Shown piece by piece: positions 32,850-39,496 of a stretch of DNA of 64,000 bases (the first letter of the stretch is position 1; every line of letters begins with the position of its first letter). The stretch is from Blastococcus tunisiensis (lineage in GTDB: Bacteria > Actinomycetota > Actinomycetes > Mycobacteriales > Geodermatophilaceae). A program made the position numbers and the translations under genes. The notes below the pieces were generated by a model, which saw only the letters and a list, made by a program, of their open reading frames with translations, did not search any database and was not told the origin of the DNA. Location: contig NZ_FOND01000023.1 in the NCBI RefSeq assembly GCF_900112815.1, positions 1 to 64,000 of the forward strand, given 5' to 3'.

Positions 32850-33737
32850 ATGCGGATCACCCAGCGCGCCGTCGCGCTCACCAGCCTGCAGGGCCTCAAC
32901 CGCAACCTCGACGCCGTCGGGAAGCTGCAGCAGCAGCTCACCTCCGGCCGGATCATCAACGCGCCGTCGGACTCGCCGACCGGCACGAACAAGGCCATGC
33001 AGACCCGCGCCGAGCAGGCCGCCGTCGCCCAGCAGGCCCGCAACATCAGCGATGCCAAGGGCTGGCTCGGGCAGGGCGACTCCACCCTCCGCGAGATGCT
33101 CGACACCACCCGCCGGGTCCGCGACCTCACCGTCCAGGGGCTGAACACCGGCGCGGTGTCCGAGGCCAGCCAGAAGGCGCTGTCCACCGAGGTCGCCTCG
33201 CTCCGGGAGGGCCTGCTCAGCCTGGCGAACACCCTGGTGCAGGGCCGGCCACTGTTCGGCGGGGTCACCACCGGGTCGAAGGCCTACAACGCCGACGGCA
33301 CGTGGGCGGGCCAGGCCGGTCCGCCGGTGACCCGCCGGCTGTCGGAGAGCGAGACGGTGCGGGTCGACCTCACCGGCACCGAGGCGTTCGGCCCGGACGG
33401 CGCCAACCTGTTCGACATCGTCGGGCGGATCACGGCGAACCTCACCGACCCGAACGCGGGGGCGCTGCTCGAGACCGACCTCGCGGACCTCGACGTCGCG
33501 ATCAAGCGGATGTCCACCGCGGTCGCCGACGTCGGCTCGCGCGCATCCCGGGTCGACCGGGCGGAGCAGCTGAACTTCGACCGGTCGCTGTCCCTCACGG
33601 CCCGGTTGGGGGAGACCGAGAACGTCGACCTGCCGGAGACCATCATGCGGCTGCAGATGCAGCAGGTGGGCTACGAAGCGGCCCTGGCCGCCACGGCCAA
33701 GGCGATCTCACCCACGCTGCTGGACTACCTCCGCTGA
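32850..33737 (+). CDS. flgL: FlgL, second hook-filament junction protein
   Basis: A 295-residue flagellin-like protein: N-terminal MRITQRAVALTSLQGLNRNLD, LQQQLTSGRIINAPSDSPTG, and a C-terminal helix (LPETIMRLQMQQVGYEAALA). The length fits FlgL (about 300). It starts five bases after flgK. FlgL forms the ring on which the filament grows. Confidence 0.96.
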   Translation: MRITQRAVALTSLQGLNRNLDAVGKLQQQLTSGRIINAPSDSPTGTNKAMQTRAEQAAVAQQARNISDAKGWLGQGDSTLREMLDTTRRVRDLTVQGLNTGAVSEASQKALSTEVASLREGLLSLANTLVQGRPLFGGVTTGSKAYNADGTWAGQAGPPVTRRLSESETVRVDLTGTEAFGPDGANLFDIVGRITANLTDPNAGALLETDLADLDVAIKRMSTAVADVGSRASRVDRAEQLNFDRSLSLTARLGETENVDLPETIMRLQMQQVGYEAALAATAKAISPTLLDYLR

Positions 33738-33777
33738 TGAGCACCCCTCACCCGTCCCCGTCCGGGAGGCTGCCCGC

Positions 33778-34248
33778 ATGACGCCGCCCTCGACCGCGAC
33801 CCTGCCCGCGCCCGCGTGTGCCCCCGCGCGTCCGCAGGCCGGCGTCCCGGCTGCTGCCCCGCTCCTGGTCCAGGCCCTCACCCTGGCCGAACCGCTGCCC
33901 GGGTTCCCCGGTCACCGGGACTACGTGCTCGTCCCGGCGGAGGACGGTGGCCGGCTCTTCTGGCTGCAGTCGGTGGCTCCCGACGGTCCGCGGTTCCTGG
34001 CGGTGCCGGCCGGGGCGTACTTCCCCGAGTACGCCCCCCGGTTGCCGGCCGCCGCGTGCGACGAGCTCGGGCTCGGCGACGTGGCCGACGCCCGGCTCTA
34101 CTGCCTGGTCACCGTGCCGGACGGGGACGTGGCCTCGGCCACGGCGAACCTGCGCGCCCCAGTCGTCGTGAACCCCGCCACCCACCAGGCCCGCCAGATC
34201 GTCCTGCTGGACGGCGCGCATCCGCTCCGGAGGCCGCTGCGCCGATAA
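33778..34248 (+). CDS. fliW: FliW, flagellar assembly factor
   Basis: A 156-residue protein. After 28 Pro/Ala-rich residues comes the FliW domain: PLPGFPGHRDYVLVP, FWLQSVAPDGPRFLAVP, and the most typical part VTVPDGDVASATANLRAPVVVN. In Bacillus FliW binds either flagellin or CsrA, so free flagellin level controls CsrA activity. It lies directly before csrA, the common order. The last codons form a GCCGATAA box that may be the csrA -10. Confidence 0.93.
   Translation: MTPPSTATLPAPACAPARPQAGVPAAAPLLVQALTLAEPLPGFPGHRDYVLVPAEDGGRLFWLQSVAPDGPRFLAVPAGAYFPEYAPRLPAAACDELGLGDVADARLYCLVTVPDGDVASATANLRAPVVVNPATHQARQIVLLDGAHPLRRPLRR
34221..34248 (+). promoter_or_regulatory. possible flagellar sigma promoter of csrA at the fliW 3-prime end
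   Basis: GCCGATAA, the textbook sigma-28 -10, covers the fliW stop codon. Fifteen bases upstream stands TCCGC, a weak -35. If used, csrA would have a leader of about 100 bases. Confidence 0.35.
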
Positions 34249-34353
34249 CTGTCCCGAGCGGCTGTGCGATCCTGCAGCCGACCGCCCGCGCGTCGGGCAG
34301 CACCCGCACCACATGCCAAGGACGGCCGTTCACACACCCATGGAGGGGTACCC

Positions 34354-34638
34354 GTGCTCACACTCACCCGCAGCGTCGGCGAGACGATCCGCATCGGTGA
34401 CGACATCGAGGTCCACGTCGTCGAGGTCCGGGGCGGCACCGTCCGGCTCGGTTTCAAGGCGCCCCGCGAGGTGGCGATCCACCGCGAGGAGGTCTACCGG
34501 CAGATCGCCGAGGCCAACCTCCTGGCCGCGCAGGTGACCGCCGACAGTCTGGGTGCGCTCGCCGCCTTCGCGCCGTCCGCGTCGTCGGTGGACGCGGCCG
34601 CCGGAACCGCCGACGAGCCGGACGACGCGTCCTCCTGA
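34354..34638 (+). CDS. csrA: CsrA, carbon storage/flagellin translation regulator
   Basis: A 94-residue protein. The first 60 residues are CsrA: LTLTRSVGETIRIGDDIEVHVVEV, VRLGFKAPREVAIHREEVY. The remaining 35 residues are an Ala/Asp/Ser-rich tail not found in the 61-74-residue family members. I chose GTG 34354, behind GGAGGGG, because the conserved domain begins exactly there. CsrA binds GGA-containing leaders and blocks translation; flagellin is the known target in Bacillus and is antagonised by FliW. Confidence 0.95.
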   Translation: MLTLTRSVGETIRIGDDIEVHVVEVRGGTVRLGFKAPREVAIHREEVYRQIAEANLLAAQVTADSLGALAAFAPSASSVDAAAGTADEPDDASS

Positions 34639-34840
34639 CAGTTCTGGACGGCGTGTGCGGCGCTGAATTCGGCAGACGCTGCCAACGTGTCGGCCCGCTG
34701 GCTCGAACCGGGGCGCGACACGGGCAAGTTCTGCCGAAGAATGTGCTCACAAGTGCGTAGGACACGGCGAGTGTTGTGCCCCTCGCTGCCGACCGCATAG
34801 GGCAGATTTCCCTTCACGCAAGTGACAGGGGGCGATCAGC

Positions 34841-35332
34841 ATGGAACGCAGTGCAGTCAACGCACAGGCACAGGGCCGGGGCGAGGACCAGGACGAGCCG
34901 GAATCGGTGGTCGTCCACGTCCAGCTCCGACCGCGCCGTGGGGCGACCCGCAAGTGTCTGGCGGCGCTCGCCGCGCTGGCCGCCGAGCACGACGAGGTCT
35001 CCTTCGCCGTGACCGGCCTCAGCAAGGACGACCGGGTGGTCCGCGTGACCGTCGGCATCGACCTGGGCCCCCGCGCCGCCGTCGCGAAGTTCTCGCCGCA
35101 GGCCCAGGCCGCCTACGCCTTCGTCAGCGCGGTCTTCACCACGCTGTACGACCACATGCCCGTCTACACCGCCGAGCCGAGCGGCGCCGAGCGCGCCGCC
35201 GCGGCGACCCTGCTCGAGCGGTCGGCGGCCGGCGTGCCCGCCGCCGACGTGCTCGAGGGGATGCCCTCGACGCCGGCGTTCCCCGTCCCCTCGCCCCGCA
35301 TGCCGGGGCCGGGTGAGCGCATCCCGGCCTGA
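34841..35332 (+). CDS. unknown 163-residue protein before the sigma-like gene
   Basis: Family not recognised. Residues about 22-80 look like a small alpha/beta domain (VVVHVQLRPRRGATRKCLAA; FAVTGLSKDDRVVRVTVGI), followed by a helical middle (AQAAYAFVSAVFTTLYDHM) and a Pro-rich tail. No signal peptide or membrane segment. ATG 34841 has AGGGGG nine bases upstream. It follows csrA after 202 bases and precedes the sigma-like gene by 68 bases. The upstream gap has somewhat lower GC and probably holds the promoter. A role linked to the sigma-like neighbour is only inference. Confidence 0.7.
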   Translation: MERSAVNAQAQGRGEDQDEPESVVVHVQLRPRRGATRKCLAALAALAAEHDEVSFAVTGLSKDDRVVRVTVGIDLGPRAAVAKFSPQAQAAYAFVSAVFTTLYDHMPVYTAEPSGAERAAAATLLERSAAGVPAADVLEGMPSTPAFPVPSPRMPGPGERIPA

Positions 35333-35400
35333 GGGCCGCTCGGAACTACCCGGGTCGCCTTCCCCGCGGCCCGTCTTCCCCGCAGTTTCAGGAGCCTCCG

Positions 35401-36498
35401 GTGACCGACCACGCCCCGTCCTCGACAGCCACCGACACCCCCGGCCGGATCCGCCCACCGCTCGTCTTCGGTGGCATCCCCGAGGCCGAGGGCTGGGCGC
35501 TCGCGCCCATCACCCCCCGCGACCGGGTCCACTTCCGCGTCGACCACGAGCTGCCCCTGGCGGAGTTCCGGAGCGACCTGCCTGACGGCGTCACGGCGAC
35601 CTACGACCAGGGCGACGGCCTCTACCGCGTCGACGGGGCCTGCGGGTCCGCCGCCGTGCTCGCGGACTGGATCCGCGCCTGGACCACCCGGCACGGGGCC
35701 TCGACGATCGGTCTGCGGGCCGAGACCGGCGTGCGCCGCCGCGCCCCGCGGGACCTGCCCGCCGACTTCCTGAACGACCTGTGCCGGCACTACGGGCCGG
35801 TCAGCCTCAAGCGGCTGCAGCGGAACATGAGCACCATCCGGTTGCACCTGCCCGACCCCGACGACCTGGGTCAGCAGGTGTACGAGTGGGTGCTCAAGGC
35901 GGTGGCGCAGTACGACGAGACCAAGGGCGTCCCGTTCGGCGCCTTCCTCGCCACCCAGCTGTCCAAGTGGGTGCACGACCTGGGCCGCAACGCGCACGGG
36001 CGGACCGCGGCCGACACCGAGCACAAGCAGCAGAAGGCGATCGCGGCCTTCATCACCGAGCACCAGCGACGGCCGAGCGAGAAGGAGCTGGCCGCCTACA
36101 TGGGGCAGAGCGTGGCCACCCTGCGCCGCAACTCCCAGACCGTGGCGACCCTGAACGGCCTGCGGAACCTGCAGTCGCTGGACGGCGGCCCGGACGCGAC
36201 CGAGATCCTGCTGCCGGACTCCTCGGAGGCCCCGGACGAGATCATGGGCGAGGCGGAGCAGACCCTGCTGTCGCACGCGCTGACCGCGGCCTGCGCCCCC
36301 GACCCGGAGGCCCGCCGCGACCAGCGGGCCGGTCAGCCCAACGTGCTGGGCTGGGCCACCTGGTACCTGACCACCTGGGGCGGCCAGACCAAGACCCAGC
36401 TGTCGCAGGACCTCAACACCTCGGTGCGGAACATGAACGTGTACGCCGACCGGGTGGAGCAGGCCATGAAGCAGCGCCTGGCCGAACTCGTCGACTGA
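35401..36498 (+). CDS. divergent sigma-70-like factor with novel N-terminal half
   Basis: A 365-residue protein. Residues about 145-200 resemble sigma region 2 (DDLGQQVYEWVLKAVAQYDETKGVPFGAFLATQLSKWV). Residues 209-255 resemble region 3 (FITEHQRRPSEKELAAYMGQS). The C-terminus (TKTQLSQDLNTSVRNMNVYADRVE) has a helix-turn-helix where region 4 belongs. The first 140 residues match no sigma region I know. GTG 35401 sits behind AGGAG. It closes the flagellar region; a C-rich repeat follows directly after the stop. It could control part of the flagellar genes or an unrelated regulon; sequence alone does not say. Confidence 0.75.
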   Translation: MTDHAPSSTATDTPGRIRPPLVFGGIPEAEGWALAPITPRDRVHFRVDHELPLAEFRSDLPDGVTATYDQGDGLYRVDGACGSAAVLADWIRAWTTRHGASTIGLRAETGVRRRAPRDLPADFLNDLCRHYGPVSLKRLQRNMSTIRLHLPDPDDLGQQVYEWVLKAVAQYDETKGVPFGAFLATQLSKWVHDLGRNAHGRTAADTEHKQQKAIAAFITEHQRRPSEKELAAYMGQSVATLRRNSQTVATLNGLRNLQSLDGGPDATEILLPDSSEAPDEIMGEAEQTLLSHALTAACAPDPEARRDQRAGQPNVLGWATWYLTTWGGQTKTQLSQDLNTSVRNMNVYADRVEQAMKQRLAELVD

Positions 36499-36540
36499 CC
36501 CGCCCCGCCCCGCCCCGCCCCGCCCCGCCCCGCCCGCCCC
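36499..36540. repeat. CCCCG simple-sequence repeat
   Basis: About eight units of CGCCC follow the sigma-like gene stop directly. It is intergenic, so slippage would not change a protein. Together with repeats B and C it fills most of the 322-base gap 36499-36820, which contains no gene. Confidence 0.8.
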
Positions 36541-36555
36541 GCGCCGCCCCGCCAC

Positions 36556-36637
36556 GATCAGGTTCCCTGATCCCACGGCGTCCTCCCGCACCGCAGACCG
36601 TGGGGGAGGACGCGCCACCGTGGGGGAGGATGTGGCG
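36556..36637. repeat. intergenic hairpin repeat, copy B (inverted)
   Basis: Starts with the palindrome GATCAGG-TTC-CCTGATC (36556-36572), then a stem GTCCTCCC (36580) to GGGGGAGGAC (36611) and a second GTGGGGGAGGA. It is the reverse orientation of copies A (3415) and C (36726). Lying between convergent genes, B and C can end transcription from both sides. Confidence 0.8.
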
Positions 36638-36725
36638 CGGTGGGCAGATCGCGGCACCTCGCCGACGGGCGGCCCGTCCGGACGAGGCCGGCGGGCATCC
36701 GGCCCGGCCGCCCCAGGTGCTCGTC

Positions 36726-36801
36726 GTCCTCCCTCACCGCGCAGCGTCCTCCCTCGGCGCACACGGTGAGGGAGGACGCCCGACGATCAGGTCACCTGAT
36801 C
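36726..36801. repeat. 76-bp intergenic hairpin repeat, copy C
   Basis: Same length and orientation as copy A. A ten-pair stem GTCCTCCCTC (36746-36755) with GAGGGAGGAC (36768-36777), then the palindrome GATCAGG-TCA-CCTGATC (36785-36801). It lies 20 bases past the stop of the propeller gene. Confidence 0.8.
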
Positions 36802-36820
36802 ATGGAGCGGGGCGGTGGGG

Positions 36821-38116
36821 TCAGCGCCAGGTGCGGAGGACGTCCCGCGCCACGACGCCCTCGCGCACCCGCTGGGGGTGGTCGCCGACGTCGATCCGGG
36901 CCACCTCGCGGGCGGTCTCGTAGTCGATGACGACGACCTGGTCGGTGCCGCTCACCGACACCCAGCACTCGGAATCGCGCACCCCGTTGGTCGACCAGTA
37001 CGGCTTCTCGCCCACCTCGACGAGCGCGAACTCCTCGGTCTCCCGGTCGATGATCGCGGCGTACCCGTCCATGGTCCCGGCGGCGCACAACGTCGTCCCC
37101 GCACGGTTGATCGCCATGCCGTGGTGGGCGGAGTCGAGCACGTAGCGCTCCCGCGGCTCGGTGGTGCGCCGGGGCAGGTCGACGACGCGGGTCACCGCTC
37201 CGGTCGCCGGCTCGCCCGCGTAGCCGGTGGCGCCGTCGAGGTCCGGCGCCTGGGTGTCGAACTCGATCCAGCCGTGGAAGAAGGACACCTGCAGGTACAC
37301 GAACCGCTCGTCGGGCGCCAGCGCCATCGGGCGGACGGCGGACGCCATGCCCGGGTAGCCGGCCTCCTCGAGCTCCCTGCCCATGTCCCAGCGCGACTCC
37401 ACGGCCAGCCCGTCGGTGCGCACGATCTGCAGGTACCGCTCGCCCTTCAGGGTGTCGTAGGGCTGCCGGAGCACCGGCCGGTCCGTGGGCGTGTACACCC
37501 GCCCGATGCTGGCGTGGAAGACGCGCTCGCCGTCGGCGGTGTAGTTGTTCTCGTGCGGGCTGTCGCCGCTGGGGAACTCACCGGTCTTCGCGCCGGTGCG
37601 GATGTCGAGCTCGTGCACCGTGTTCGCGGTCGAGTCGCTGACCAGGAGGCGCTCGCCGTCGGGGGAGACGCCCATGTGGTCGGAGCGGTACCCCTCCATC
37701 GGGAAGCGCCACACGATGTCGCCGCCGGCGAGGTCGATGCCGACGACGTCGGCGAAGCTGGGCCGGCTGACCGCCAGCAACCGGCCGTCGTGGGTGGTGA
37801 ACATGTCGTCGGTGTACTGCGCGTGGCCCTCCCCGATGGCGGCCTGGACGGCCAGGTAGAAGACCAGCTTGTCGGGGCTGGTGAGGATCTCGGCCATCCG
37901 CTGCGCGCGGTCGGGGATCGTGTCCACCGTCCGGATCGGCCGGTGGGTCCGGGCGTCGACGACCGTGGCGGTGCCGTCCCAGTTGTTGCCGACGAACATG
38001 ACCGGGTGCGGGGCGCTGCCGGCCGGGGACTGCGCGGCGGCCGGCGAGCCGACGACGCCCGTGGTGAGCGCGGCGGTCAGGGTGAGTGCGGGGACGAGGA
38101 CGGCGATGCGGTGCAT
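36821..38116 (-). CDS. secreted beta-propeller (YncE-like) protein
   Basis: A 431-residue exported protein. The signal peptide covers residues 1 to about 28 (MHRIAVLVPALTLTAALTTG, cut near AAA-QS). The rest shows repeated propeller blades: MFVGNNWDGTATVVDARTH, HMGVSPDGERLLVSDSTAN, TNGVRDSECWVSVSGTDQVVVID. ATG 38116 has GGGAGG; upstream in-frame sequence does not look coding. Such proteins act outside the cell, often binding metals or partners, but no function can be assigned. It points toward the sigma-like gene and is divergent from the next pair. Confidence 0.85.
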   Translation of the reverse strand: MHRIAVLVPALTLTAALTTGVVGSPAAAQSPAGSAPHPVMFVGNNWDGTATVVDARTHRPIRTVDTIPDRAQRMAEILTSPDKLVFYLAVQAAIGEGHAQYTDDMFTTHDGRLLAVSRPSFADVVGIDLAGGDIVWRFPMEGYRSDHMGVSPDGERLLVSDSTANTVHELDIRTGAKTGEFPSGDSPHENNYTADGERVFHASIGRVYTPTDRPVLRQPYDTLKGERYLQIVRTDGLAVESRWDMGRELEEAGYPGMASAVRPMALAPDERFVYLQVSFFHGWIEFDTQAPDLDGATGYAGEPATGAVTRVVDLPRRTTEPRERYVLDSAHHGMAINRAGTTLCAAGTMDGYAAIIDRETEEFALVEVGEKPYWSTNGVRDSECWVSVSGTDQVVVIDYETAREVARIDVGDHPQRVREGVVARDVLRTWR

Positions 38117-38340
38117 GGACGGGCCTCCCGGCGGACGGTGACGCCGAGGCCAACGCGCGAACCGGCGTGGGGTTACGCGGACTCCGTGGGACGGGGGGAC
38201 AGAAATGCGGCACGGGAGGGTCCAACCGCCCGCTGCGCTGCCGATATCCACTGCGTGACGGCCCGCCCCCCGACCTGCGACGGCGTGCCGCCGTGGGTGC
38301 GCGCAGGGTCGGTGCGGCGACACGGCGCGGGGGTGGCGGC

Positions 38341-38685
38341 GTGAGCGCGCTCTCGACCGGCGTCCCCGGGCCCGACGTGCTGGTCCCGTACTGGCTGGCC
38401 GCCTCGCAGCGCGTCGAGCTGGCGACGGTGGTGCGCCAGGCGCTGACCGGCCGATCGGTTCCTCCGGTCGCCGTGCTGCACCTCGAGGACGTGCTCACCG
38501 AGCTGCACGTCGCCGCCGCCCGCGACGCCGTGTGGCCGGCCTCGGCGGCCCGGGTGCGGCTGGCGACCGGCTGGGACGACGACGTGCTCCCGGTCCGGCT
38601 GAGCGCGGCCGAGCTGGCCAGCGTGCTGGCCCTCCCCGAGCTGCCGGACGCGGTCCGTGCCCTGCTGGGCGGGACCGCCGCATGA
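38341..38685 (+). CDS. unknown 114-residue protein
   Basis: Not recognised. It begins VSALSTGVPGPDVLVPYWLAA and is mostly helical with a hydrophobic face (VVRQALTGRSVPPVAVLHLEDVLTEL; LSAAELASVLALPELPDAVRALL). No signal peptide or membrane span. GTG 38341 is chosen because codon use and composition change there. The next gene overlaps its stop by four bases, so the two are probably co-translated. The 224-base gap upstream holds the divergent promoters; a GCCGATAT box at 38240-38247 is a weak flagellar-type candidate. Confidence 0.65.
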   Translation: MSALSTGVPGPDVLVPYWLAASQRVELATVVRQALTGRSVPPVAVLHLEDVLTELHVAAARDAVWPASAARVRLATGWDDDVLPVRLSAAELASVLALPELPDAVRALLGGTAA

Positions 38686-39443
38686 CCGGTGCCCGGTTCG
38701 GGGGCTCGGCCGGCCTGCTGCAGCGCATGCGGCCGGTCCGCATCGGCGTCGACGACCTGCGCGAGGTGGCCGACGCGGTCCTGCCGGGACTGGCCGCAGC
38801 GGGACTGCGGATCGACCTGGTGCAGCGCTCCGGCGCCGGCTCGCTGGTCGTGCTGGAGGAGGACGAGCGGACCGTGCGCGTCCCTCTCGCCGAGCTCGCG
38901 GACGAGATGTCGCGGGCCGGCGTGACCCCGACGCCGGAGGGCATGGCCGCCGCCCTGGCCGCCTGGGTGGCGCACCGCCCGGTCACCGACGTGGCCGCGG
39001 CGACGTCGGGCATCGCGGTGCTCGACTGGGCCGACCGGGGCGAGACCGCGATCGGCTGGCGGATCGTCGTCCGCCGGGGTGCCCTCGCCCTCCCGTGGAC
39101 GCCGTCGCCCTCGGCGGACGGCGCCGAACTGGACCGTGTGCGCCGCGGGGCCGGCCGCAGGGCGCACGAGGTCGCCCTCGACCTCCGGGTCGAGGGGCCG
39201 GTGGCCCTCTGGTCGCACCCGCGGCTGCCGGTGCTCGCGAGCGCGGTCCTGGTCGCACCCGAGCGGATGCTCCGGCGCCTCAGCGCCGCCGGCCTGGTCA
39301 TGCCCGACATGCACGTGGTCGTGACGCCGCGGCGACCGGTCGCCTGCGCCGGCCCGTCGATCGCCGCCCGCCTCGCGGGCGAGACGACGGAGGCCAGCGT
39401 CACGCTGCCCTGGCCGCTGGTCGCCGACCTCCCCTGGCTCTGA
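38682..39443 (+). CDS. unknown 253-residue protein, partner of the preceding gene
   Basis: Not recognised. It has an alpha/beta character: LQRMRPVRIGVDDLREVADAVLP, then GLRIDLVQRSGAGSLVVLEEDE, a helical middle (MAAALAAWVAHRPV), and a C-terminal part with LPVLASAVLVAPERMLRRL and SIAARLAGETTEASVTLPW. No signal peptide. It overlaps the 114-residue gene by ATGA. A hairpin repeat lies between it and the convergent NlpC-VanY gene. The pair has no visible link to either neighbour. Confidence 0.7.
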   Translation: MTGARFGGSAGLLQRMRPVRIGVDDLREVADAVLPGLAAAGLRIDLVQRSGAGSLVVLEEDERTVRVPLAELADEMSRAGVTPTPEGMAAALAAWVAHRPVTDVAAATSGIAVLDWADRGETAIGWRIVVRRGALALPWTPSPSADGAELDRVRRGAGRRAHEVALDLRVEGPVALWSHPRLPVLASAVLVAPERMLRRLSAAGLVMPDMHVVVTPRRPVACAGPSIAARLAGETTEASVTLPWPLVADLPWL

Positions 39444-39445
39444 CG

Positions 39446-39494
39446 AAGGACCCCGCCCTCCTCACCGCTCGCAGCGAGCCTCTGGGCGGGGCCG
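39446..39494. terminator. AGGACCCCG-type hairpin between convergent genes
   Basis: AAGGACCCCGCCCTCC opens an imperfect hairpin: CCCCGCCC (39451-39458) pairs with GGGCGGGG (39484-39491), with an inner GCTCG-CAG-CGAGC. It belongs to the same repeat family as 18727 and 54947 and can terminate from both sides. Confidence 0.7.
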
Positions 39495-39496
39495 GC

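Noticed and set aside
34639-34840. A tRNA or small RNA in the gap after csrA
   Set aside because: No cloverleaf, CCA end or strong hairpin was seen; it is treated as a promoter region.
36499-36820. CRISPR array, from the repeated GTCCTCCC units
   Set aside because: Units are palindromic and irregularly spaced, with no constant spacers and no cas genes; a hairpin repeat family explains them better.
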